In this document: positions 1 through 4,559 of the stretch, one piece after another | Numbering within the stretch: position 1 is the stretch's first letter | Layout: each line of letters begins with the position of its first letter | Position numbers and translations under genes: made by a program | Notes under the pieces: model-generated | Told to the model about the DNA's origin: nothing | The model's database searches: none | Seen by the model: the letters and a program-made list of their open reading frames with translations, nothing else | Source: Oscillospiraceae bacterium | GTDB lineage: Bacteria; Bacillota; Clostridia; Oscillospirales; Ruminococcaceae | Assembly (NCBI GenBank): GCA_018055565.1 | Contig: JAGPHI010000052.1 | Location: 1,563-6,591 of the forward strand | Length of the DNA: 5,029 nucleotides | Direction of reading: 5' to 3'

Positions 1-48
1 CACGGCTGTTTTTTCGGTTTTAATCTCCACTATTGCTTTTTGAGCCAT
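1..48 (-). CDS. N-terminal 16 codons of an unidentified gene (cut by window edge)
   Basis: An ATG at 46-48 read leftward opens a frame that stays open to the window edge and begins MAQKAIVEIKTEKTAV. It is supported by an AGAGGG ribosome binding site at 56-61 with a 7-nt spacer, and by a good promoter at 94-123, so this is very probably a real gene start. Only 16 residues are visible: no domain can be assigned and I do not recognise the protein. The start is lysine-rich, with no signal peptide or membrane segment. It lies downstream of the mtnA terminators and has its own promoter, so it is probably a separate transcription unit from the mtnA operon, although in the same direction. Confidence 0.55.
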   Translation of the reverse strand, partial: MAQKAIVEIKTEKTAV

Positions 49-93
49 ACTATTTCCCTCTTTTCTGTTTTGGTAGGTTTTTGCCTTGTATAC

Positions 94-123
94 AGTATAG
101 CATGTATGTTAATTATTTATCAA
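94..123 (-). promoter_or_regulatory. Promoter for the leftward gene starting at 48
   Basis: Read leftward, a -35 box TTGATA (118-123) and a -10 box TATACT (94-99) are separated by 18 nt. The -10 is preceded by TGC (100-102), an extended -10. A perfect TTGACA (124-129) lies immediately upstream but would need a 24-nt spacer, so it is less likely to be the -35. Predicted transcription start is near 87, giving a leader of about 39 nt. The -10 is overlapped by an 11-nt palindrome, TATACAGTATA (89-99), and by the 8-nt palindrome TGTATACA (87-94), so a repressor could act here. The latter resembles the core of GntR-type operators, but that is speculative. Confidence 0.55.
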
Positions 124-199
124 TGTCAAGACTGAACGAACTTGCCGATAAAAATACGATTGTTTTGTTTATATTGACAATTATTTAACAATCGACGTT

Positions 200-240
200 T
201 ATAAAAAGCCCGTCCCTTGCGGAACAGGCCTTTTTTATAA
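200..240 (-). terminator. Second copy of the mtnA terminator hairpin
   Basis: Read leftward, the arms GGCCTGTTCC and GGGACGGGC close on a GCAA tetraloop and run into five U residues (203-207) within an A/U-rich extended stem (TTATAAAAAA against TTTTTATA). On this strand the A-C mismatches of the other strand become G-U pairs, so the hairpin is intact only in leftward RNA. The 32-nt core is identical to that of the terminator at 375-411. It would act as a back-up terminator for read-through from mtnA. Confidence 0.75.
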
Positions 241-268
241 GCTTATATGCACATTTTTAGAAATCCAT

Positions 269-310
269 TTACAAAAACAATTCCTGTAAGCTTTTGGTGT
301 ACAGCGCACG
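269..310 (-). pseudogene. Duplicated remnant of the mtnA 3' end
   Basis: Read leftward, this segment encodes [13 protein letters not shown] followed by TAA, against [13 protein letters not shown] plus TAA at the end of intact mtnA. Of 42 bases, 39 match, including 30 in a row. The changes are one P-to-L substitution and two synonymous third-position changes (Leu TTA to TTG, Arg CGC to CGT). Upstream the frame is not homologous to mtnA and has no start or ribosome binding site, so it is not a gene. It could come from local duplication of the mtnA tail, or be what is left of a second tandem mtnA that was deleted. The sequence does not decide between these. Confidence 0.75.
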
Positions 311-313
311 AAA

Positions 314-504
314 ACGAAGTTGCCGATAAATACGCCATTTTTTTTCTATGGCAATTATGGAACAATCGTCTTATGCAAAAAAGCCCGTCCCTTGCGGAAC
401 AGGCCTTTTGCGTATGACAACATTATCTATATGGCGTTTACAGCGCCATTTAGTAAAATCGTTTATAAAAACAATTCCTGTAAGCTTTTGGTGTACGGCG
501 CGCG
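314..504 (-). repeat. Copy 2 of the tandem repeat, including the genuine mtnA tail
   Basis: This is the in-place copy of the duplicated unit. From right to left it has the last ~14 codons of mtnA, a 3' spacer with a small hairpin, the terminator (375-411) and a second hairpin (GCCAT/ATGGC, 334-338 and 348-352). The left boundary block TTGCCGATAAA (320-330) recurs at 142-152 in copy 1. This copy carries an ATGGCG/CGCCAT stem-loop (431-436 and 444-449) that copy 1 lacks: alignment suggests an ~11-nt loss or gain exactly at that hairpin. Confidence 0.8.
375..411 (-). terminator. Rho-independent terminator of the GNAT-pnp-MDR-mtnA operon
   Basis: Read leftward, AAGGCCTGTTCC, loop GCAA, then GGGACGGGCTTTTTT forms a stem of about 14 pairs with a GNRA tetraloop and a six-U tract (377-382). 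Three or more positions pair as G-U only in leftward RNA, which fixes the strand. It lies 51 nt past the mtnA stop and is the first strong terminator downstream of the operon promoter. Confidence 0.85.
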
Positions 505-1518
505 GCAAATGCCGTGCTCGGTAACGATGCCCGCAATCAGGCTGTGGTCTGTTACGTCAAAGGCGGGATTGTAGCATTTTACGCCCTTTGGTGCCATTGG
601 TTTTTCGTAAAATTTGTTTTTAATCTCGTCGCCGCTGCGGAGCTCGATTTCAATATCCGCGCCAGTTTTGCAGTTTAAATCGATTGTAGAGGTTGGCCCC
701 AGCACATACACGGGGATGCCATAATGCTTTGCCAAAATTGCCACGCCCGAAGTGCCAATTTTGTTCGCGGCATCGCCGTTTGCGGCAATGCGGTCGCACC
801 CAACAAAGCAGGCGTTTATCCAGCCGTTTTTCATTACAAGGCTGGCCATATTATCGCAAATCAGCGTCACGTCGATGCCGGCTTTATGCAGCTCGTAGCT
901 GGTAAGGCGTGCGCCTTGCAAAAGCGGGCGCGTTTCGTCGGCAAAAACGCGCACGTTCATGCCCTTTTCTTTTGCAAGAAACAGCGGCCCCAGCGCCGTG
1001 CCGTAAAGGCTGGTGGCAAGCGGCCCTGCGTTGCAATGCGTCAGCACGCCGTCGCCCTCTTTTAAAAGGGTTAGCCCATATTCCGAAATGGCGCGGCACA
1101 TCTCAACATCCTCGGCCTGAATGGCTTTGGCCTCATCGCCCAAAAGCTGCACAATCTCGTTTACGGGCTTATCGGCGTTTGCTTCGGCAGTGCGCTCCAT
1201 CCGCGCCAGCGCCCAGCTTAAATTCACGGCGGTGGGGCGCGAGGAATTGAGATAATCCTTCATTTTACGAAATGCGTTGATAAAATTTGCATAGGAATCG
1301 CTGGGCATTTGTTTTGCCAGCACATACATGGCATAGCCCGCGCAAATGCCAATGGCGGGCGCGCCGCGCACCTTTAATTCAAAAATGGCGTCATACAAAT
1401 CCTCGGCCTTGCTAAGTTCCAGTGTTTGCACCTCGTTTGGCAAAAGCGTTTGGTCGATTAATAAAACGGCGCTTTCGTCTTTGTTTAAGCCCACGTTTTC
1501 AGGTTTTTTTAGCTGCAT
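463..1518 (-). CDS. mtnA: S-methyl-5-thioribose-1-phosphate isomerase (MtnA)
   Basis: This 351-residue protein has the normal length for bacterial MtnA (eIF2B alpha/beta/delta-related fold). The family interconverts 5-methylthioribose-1-phosphate and the ribulose form in methionine salvage; some members also take 5-deoxyribose-1-phosphate. Visible family residues are RGA at 51-53, Arg94, the catalytic Cys162 in LTHCNAG, DETRP at 194-198, Gln201, the catalytic Asp242 in [10 protein letters not shown] and Asn-Lys 252-253, matching the Bacillus subtilis enzyme with a two-residue shift. I chose the ATG at 1518 because an AAAGGA site lies 8 nt upstream. The in-frame ATG at 1551 would add 11 residues but has no ribosome binding site and extends past the family's N-terminus. 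It is the last gene of the leftward operon, 65 nt after the dehydrogenase and followed by a terminator. Cytoplasmic. A copy of its last codons lies downstream at 269-310. Confidence 0.95.
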   Translation of the reverse strand: MQLKKPENVGLNKDESAVLLIDQTLLPNEVQTLELSKAEDLYDAIFELKVRGAPAIGICAGYAMYVLAKQMPSDSYANFINAFRKMKDYLNSSRPTAVNLSWALARMERTAEANADKPVNEIVQLLGDEAKAIQAEDVEMCRAISEYGLTLLKEGDGVLTHCNAGPLATSLYGTALGPLFLAKEKGMNVRVFADETRPLLQGARLTSYELHKAGIDVTLICDNMASLVMKNGWINACFVGCDRIAANGDAANKIGTSGVAILAKHYGIPVYVLGPTSTIDLNCKTGADIEIELRSGDEIKNKFYEKPMAPKGVKCYNPAFDVTDHSLIAGIVTEHGICRAPYTKSLQELFL

Positions 1519-1541
1519 AGTAACAGTCCTTTCATTACGCT

Positions 1542-1559
1542 GCGTCGCCATCGGCGCGC
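1542..1559 (-). other. GC-rich hairpin in the MDR-mtnA intercistronic gap
   Basis: Within the 65-nt gap, GCG-T-CGCC (1542-1549) and GGCGCGC (1553-1559) can pair as a seven-base-pair GC stem with one bulged base and a three-base loop. No U-tract follows, so it is not a terminator. It could be an RNA processing or stability element ahead of mtnA, about 13 nt upstream of the mtnA ribosome binding site. Confidence 0.35.
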
Positions 1560-1583
1560 GGCCACTGATGATAAAATTTGATT

Positions 1584-2528
1584 TTAGATAAACGAAAATC
1601 CGGTTTTAAAGCTGTCTTTATCCATAAACGCTTTTTCATACTCCGAAAGCGGATACAGCGTGATATCCGGCAAACGCACAAGCCCGCGCTGCAATAAGCG
1701 CAGGGCGGGCGCAAACGGCCCGCAGCGGCTGCCCACTAACGTAATTTCGTTCACCACAAAGCTGCTCATATTCACGTTTGCATCGCCCGCATAGGTGCTT
1801 TTAAGCACAATGGTGCCCCCGCGCCGCACAAGGCGCGCTGCCGTGGCAAGGCCTGAGGGCGCGCCGCATGCATCGATCACCACTTCAAAGCTGCCGCAAG
1901 GCTCGGTGGCTGTTTTAGCGTATGGGGCAAACATGGCCAGTTTTTCAGCATGGCGGCCAAACACCGTGAGGTCTGCCCCCAAAAGCGCCACCGCCTGCGC
2001 AATCATAAATGCAAGGCGGCCATCGCCAATAATGGCCACGTTTTTATCGGGGGTAATCTGCCCTTGCTCCAAAATTTGCAGCGCGGCGGCAAACGGCTCG
2101 CAATACACGGCGTGCTGCGGCGCTAAATCCTCTGGCAGCACATGCAAAAGCCGCGTTGCCATCGCGATATATTCGGCAAATGCGCCATCCTTTTGCGCAA
2201 TGCCGATTACCTGCCGATTATCGCAATGCTTTTCGCGCCCTGTTTTGCAATACAGGCATGTGCCGCAGCCCTCGTTCAATTCCCCTACCACGTGCTTGCC
2301 AATCAGCGCGGGGTCATTCGATTCGCGCACAATGCCCACAAATTCGTGCCCCAGCACGCCGCTAAAATCCGGCTTATAGCCGCGCAAAATTTCTTTATCG
2401 GTGTTACACACGCCGCAAAGCACCACTTGAATCAAGCTTTCGTGCGCCTTTGGCGTGGGCATGGGATAATCGGTGCGATAAACCGCTTTTTTGCTTTGGT
2501 TATCATAGCACAGCGCTTTCATAAACAT
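1584..2528 (-). CDS. Zinc-dependent medium-chain dehydrogenase/reductase (alcohol/polyol dehydrogenase-like)
   Basis: The 314-residue protein starts [10 protein letters not shown]. The GroES-like domain carries a catalytic zinc set: Cys41 (VCNTD), His61-Glu62 (GHEF) and Glu144 (YCEPF). A structural zinc lobe has Cys88, 91, 94 and 102. The Rossmann domain has GDGRLA at 168-173, with Ala in place of the usual third Gly, and GRH at the end of the second strand (191-193), where NAD-specific members often have Asp; this hints at NADP(H). It is short for the family (usually about 340-350). The substrate cannot be told from sequence: aldehyde, alcohol or polyol oxidoreduction is likely. The AAAGGA site is 5 nt from ATG 2528 and 11 nt from ATG 2522 (MKAL, the usual family start), so a 312-residue product is possible. 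The frame stays open back to 2813, but that stretch lies inside the phosphorylase gene and shows no family similarity. It sits between pnp and mtnA in the operon. Confidence 0.88.
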   Translation of the reverse strand: MFMKALCYDNQSKKAVYRTDYPMPTPKAHESLIQVVLCGVCNTDKEILRGYKPDFSGVLGHEFVGIVRESNDPALIGKHVVGELNEGCGTCLYCKTGREKHCDNRQVIGIAQKDGAFAEYIAMATRLLHVLPEDLAPQHAVYCEPFAAALQILEQGQITPDKNVAIIGDGRLAFMIAQAVALLGADLTVFGRHAEKLAMFAPYAKTATEPCGSFEVVIDACGAPSGLATAARLVRRGGTIVLKSTYAGDANVNMSSFVVNEITLVGSRCGPFAPALRLLQRGLVRLPDITLYPLSEYEKAFMDKDSFKTGFSFI

Positions 2529-2539
2529 CACATTCCTTT

Positions 2540-2589
2540 CTTTTGCGTATGCTGCTTTCGCTTTAACGCAGCAGCGCCGCGCGCAAAAG
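2540..2589 (-). other. Two-tier hairpin in the pnp-MDR intercistronic gap
   Basis: Outer arms CTTTTGCG (2540-2547) and CGCAAAAG (2582-2589) are perfectly complementary over 8 bp. Inside them, GCTGCT (2551-2556) and AGCAGC (2570-2575) form a further 6-bp stem with a 13-nt loop. The outer stem ends directly beside the dehydrogenase's AAAGGA ribosome binding site (2534-2539), so folding may tune its translation or protect a processed mRNA end. There is no U-tract, so it is not an ordinary terminator. Confidence 0.5.
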
Positions 2590-2593
2590 TGCC

Positions 2594-3412
2594 CTAAAAT
2601 GCCGCAATTGCCCCGGTAACAAGGCGCGTAAAATCGCCCGAAACGCGGTCGGCTGTTTCTTTTACTTCCTCGGCGGTAAGGGCGTTGCCCGTCATGCCTG
2701 CGGCCAAATTGGAAATGCACGAAATGCCGCAAACCCGCATGCCCATGTGGTTTGCCGCCACGGCCTCGCACGCGGTGCTCATGCCCACGGCATCCGCGCC
2801 CAGCGCGCGGCACATTTTAACTTCGGCGGGGCTTTCAAACGCGGGGCCTGTTAATTGCATATACACGCCCTTTTGCAAGCCGATATTTTCACGCGTGGCC
2901 ACAGCCTCGATGGCGGCGCACAAATCCTTTCGGTAAATTTCGCACATGTCGGGAAAGCGCACGCCAAGCGCATCTATATTAGGCCCAATCAGCGGCGAGG
3001 GCGCAAAACAGGCAATTTGGTCTGTAATCAACATAAAATCGCCCGCCACAAAGCCCGTGTTCACGCCGCCCGCGGCATTTGTGAGAAGCAGAATTTCTGC
3101 GCCCATTTTGCCCATTAAGCGCGTACCCAGCACCACGTCTTGCATGGAATATCCCTCATAATAATGCACGCGCCCCTGCATAATCACTGTGGGCACGCCC
3201 GCCACCTCGGCAAACACAAATTGCCCCTTATGCCCCGGCGCTGTAGAAACCGGAAAGCCCGCAATTTCGCCGTACGGAATCGTGCAAACCTGCTTTGTCC
3301 CCTCGGCAAAATCCCCAAGCCCTGAGCCTAAAATCAGCGCCACGCGCGGCTTAAAAGGCAAGCGCGCCTCGATGCTTTTGTATGCGTTTTGCAATTGCTC
3401 TTGTGCGTTCAT
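2594..3412 (-). CDS. Purine nucleoside phosphorylase (trimeric, PNP-I/MTAP superfamily)
   Basis: This 272-residue protein matches the length and order of Bacillus PunA-type phosphorylases, which split purine nucleosides with phosphate to free base and (deoxy)ribose-1-phosphate in the cytoplasm. Visible motifs are GSGLG (29-33) and His61 in GHKG for phosphate, GRVHYYEG (80-87) with Arg81 and His83, TNAAGG (111-116), GPAFESPAE (189-197) with Glu193 for the base, MS at 211-212 for ribose, and Asn235 in SCISNLAAG. Glu plus Asn at these places is the signature of 6-oxopurine (inosine/guanosine) enzymes rather than adenosine or methylthioadenosine phosphorylases. The ATG at 3412 follows an AAAGGATGGA ribosome binding site by 8 nt. 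It lies 30 nt after the GNAT gene and 65 nt before the dehydrogenase, in one operon. The symbol could be punA or pnp; sequence alone does not settle the name. Confidence 0.94.
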   Translation of the reverse strand: MNAQEQLQNAYKSIEARLPFKPRVALILGSGLGDFAEGTKQVCTIPYGEIAGFPVSTAPGHKGQFVFAEVAGVPTVIMQGRVHYYEGYSMQDVVLGTRLMGKMGAEILLLTNAAGGVNTGFVAGDFMLITDQIACFAPSPLIGPNIDALGVRFPDMCEIYRKDLCAAIEAVATRENIGLQKGVYMQLTGPAFESPAEVKMCRALGADAVGMSTACEAVAANHMGMRVCGISCISNLAAGMTGNALTAEEVKETADRVSGDFTRLVTGAIAAF

Positions 3413-3442
3413 GCTGCTATTCCATCCTTTTTTATTATTTTA

Positions 3443-4243
3443 CTAGCGCCTTGCGCTTTTGGCCAGCAGATATTCGCCAATATCCTCAAAGCCGCATTTG
3501 TGATAGATTTTACCCGCCACGGGGTTATCGTAAAACAGGCACAGATATTTGCGCCCTGCTGCAAAGCAAAACTGCGCCGCCTTTTGCACACAGGCCGTGG
3601 CATAGCCCTGCCCGCGCGCCGAGGGCAGCGTTGCCACGCCGATTAACATGGCCGAAATGTCGTTTTCGGCCGAGGTTTCGGCAAGGCTTACCAGCACATC
3701 GTTTTCAAAAATGCCAAACGCATGGCCGCCTTTTTCTAAGTTTTGGCGATAATGCGCAATTTCTTTTTCGCGCTCGGCGGCATCGCAGCCAAACTCGGCA
3801 ATTTGCACCAATAAATCAAAAATGGCCGCGGCGTCCTCTACTTGCAGCGCGCGCACCTTGCAAAGCGCCGCAGAGGGCGCGGCCTGCATTGCGCCCATGC
3901 GTGCCAAAAAGGTGTTTTGGCAGCTTTTTAGTGGCAAAAGCGCGGCGGCTTTTGCCGCCACCTGTGCTTTGCCGCTAAACACATCAAAACCGTGCTTTGT
4001 AACCCATGCGGCTACGGCCTCGGCGTTATAGGCGGTGTGATGGCTATAAAACACATAGCTGTCAAGATAGCGCAAAAGCACAAAATCATAGCCGCCGCTG
4101 GGCAAATCCTCGCAAAACACCTCCACGATATCGCCCGCAAGGCCGTACACCTCTATGTCGCCGTATATAAACAAGGTTTGTTCCGGCTCTGCGCTAATGT
4201 ATTGCAAAAGCGCCTCGCGCTCATTTTCCATCAGCTTTCGCAT
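3443..4243 (-). CDS. GNAT-family N-acetyltransferase
   Basis: The 266-residue protein has its acetyl-CoA-binding GNAT domain in the C-terminal half (about 128-258). Motif A is GVATLPSARGQGYATACV, with the R-x-x-G-x-A pyrophosphate loop at 210-215. Motif B is a strand followed by DNPVAGKIYHKCGFEDIGEY (239-258), with the usual N-x-x-A-x-x-x-Y-x-x-x-G-F pattern. This resembles the FR47-like group. The N-terminal half (1-125) is acidic and aromatic and recalls degenerate GNAT folds, so a tandem-GNAT arrangement is possible. The acceptor substrate is unknown. The ATG at 4243 follows an AGGAGGG site by 7 nt; the ATG at 4247 is out of frame and the one at 4273 lies within the leader hairpin and has no ribosome binding site. 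It is the first gene of the operon with pnp, the dehydrogenase and mtnA, but it need not share their pathway. Confidence 0.87.
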   Translation of the reverse strand: MRKLMENEREALLQYISAEPEQTLFIYGDIEVYGLAGDIVEVFCEDLPSGGYDFVLLRYLDSYVFYSHHTAYNAEAVAAWVTKHGFDVFSGKAQVAAKAAALLPLKSCQNTFLARMGAMQAAPSAALCKVRALQVEDAAAIFDLLVQIAEFGCDAAEREKEIAHYRQNLEKGGHAFGIFENDVLVSLAETSAENDISAMLIGVATLPSARGQGYATACVQKAAQFCFAAGRKYLCLFYDNPVAGKIYHKCGFEDIGEYLLAKSARR

Positions 4244-4250
4244 GCATGCA

Positions 4251-4257
4251 CCCTCCT
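4251..4257 (-). promoter_or_regulatory. Ribosome binding site of the GNAT gene
   Basis: AGGAGGG read leftward is the strongest Shine-Dalgarno match in the window. Its 7-nt spacing to ATG 4243 decides the start of the GNAT gene. Confidence 0.85.
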
Positions 4258-4259
4258 GT

Positions 4260-4282
4260 AAAACCGATTGCAAAATCGTTTT
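4260..4282 (-). other. Stem-loop at the 5' end of the operon leader
   Basis: AAAACGATT and AATCGGTTTT, read leftward, pair over 9 bp with one bulged base around a TTGC loop. The predicted transcription start is near 4287, so the hairpin would sit at the extreme 5' end of the mRNA, just ahead of the AGGAGGG site. Such 5' stem-loops are known to protect transcripts from decay; that role here is inference. It could also be an operator. Confidence 0.4.
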
Positions 4283-4293
4283 ATGTTTTATTT

Positions 4294-4322
4294 ATTATAC
4301 CTCTTTTGCAAGCGAATCGCAA
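4294..4322 (-). promoter_or_regulatory. Promoter of the GNAT-pnp-MDR-mtnA operon
   Basis: Read leftward, a perfect -10 TATAAT (4294-4299) lies 17 nt from a -35 TTGCGA (4317-4322; four of six consensus bases). The predicted start is near 4287, giving a leader of about 44 nt to ATG 4243. The -35 sits inside a 12-nt direct repeat (4311-4335), which could be a regulator site. Confidence 0.7.
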
Positions 4323-4343
4323 AGCGAATTTGCAAACTTTGCG
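4311..4343 (-). repeat. 12-nt direct repeat and palindromes over the operon -35 region
   Basis: AGCGAATCGCAA (4311-4322) is followed directly by AGCGAATTTGCAA (4323-4335). The 8-bp palindrome TTTGCAAA (4329-4336) and a 7-bp inverted repeat CGCAAAG/CTTTGCG (4318-4324 and 4337-4343) overlap it. The word TTGCAA also occurs at 4306-4311. This density next to the -35 suggests a protein-binding region between the divergent genes. No known regulator motif is recognised. Confidence 0.45.
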
Positions 4344-4559
4344 CGAAGTTTACAGTATAGACATGTATGCCCGCCGCAAAAAGGCTATAATAACGCATTG
4401 GTGTTTTGTTTTGCTTTTTGCCCGCGCGCTTGCAATGCGATTGGCCTTGCGCGGCATATCCTGCGCAGAAAAAGTGGCTTTTTGCAAGCAATGCGTGTAC
4501 AATAGAATACAATACCGCAAAGCCGCACATTTACCCCTAAGAGAAAGGAACACAATTTT
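4344..4559. promoter_or_regulatory. Rest of the divergent intergenic region upstream of the hemolysin III gene
   Basis: No convincing gene is seen here. The motif TACAGTATAG-A-CATGTATG (4351-4369) repeats one found at 91-108. Candidate rightward -10 boxes are TATAAT (4386-4391), which lacks a good -35, and TAGAAT (4503-4508), with a weak TTTGCA at 4481-4486 and a 16-nt spacer. The hemolysin III promoter is therefore unresolved. An open frame from the ATG at 4363 runs into the hemolysin III gene in another frame and has no ribosome binding site. Confidence 0.3.

Larger units (their letters stand above)
136..310 (-). repeat. Decayed copy 1 of a ~180-bp tandem repeat (mtnA tail + terminator unit)
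   Basis: This stretch aligns by eye with 314-504. The shared blocks are a start block (ACGAACTTGCCGATAAA here, ACGAAGTTGCCGATAAA at 314), an AACAATCG block (187-194 here, also near 361), an identical 32-nt terminator core (203-234 versus 378-409), and a tail block (269-310 versus 463-504, 39 of 42 identical). Offsets between the blocks are 178, 175 and 194 nt, so the copies differ by small indels. The stretch also holds an 8-bp inverted repeat CGATTGTT/AACAATCG (157-164 and 187-194). It looks like a tandem duplication of the mtnA 3' end plus terminator, and this copy is the one not attached to a gene. Confidence 0.8.

Noticed and set aside
136..504. CRISPR array or insertion-sequence ends as an explanation for the repeats
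   Set aside because: There are only two long, unequal copies that include mtnA coding sequence, with no short regular repeats, terminal inverted repeats or transposase.
320..574. Open frame of 84 codons on the plus strand
   Set aside because: It lies across the repeat, the terminator and the antisense mtnA tail, has no ribosome binding site and resembles no known protein.
1519..1551. 11-residue N-terminal extension of MtnA
   Set aside because: The ATG at 1551 lies in the intercistronic hairpin and has no ribosome binding site. The start at 1518 has one and puts RGA at residues 51-53, as in the Bacillus enzyme.
1795..2379. Long plus-strand open frame of 194 codons opposite the dehydrogenase
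   Set aside because: The minus-strand dehydrogenase has clear zinc motifs. The plus-strand frame is low-complexity shadow coding from GC-rich codons and has no family features.
2529..2813. 95-residue N-terminal extension of the dehydrogenase frame
   Set aside because: It overlaps the 3' part of the phosphorylase in another frame, is arginine/glycine-rich with no domain similarity, and an AAAGGA site supports the start at 2528 or 2522.
4386..4391. Perfect plus-strand TATAAT as the hemolysin III promoter
   Set aside because: No acceptable -35 lies 15-19 nt upstream, and it would give a leader of about 160 nt. It is kept only as a weak candidate.
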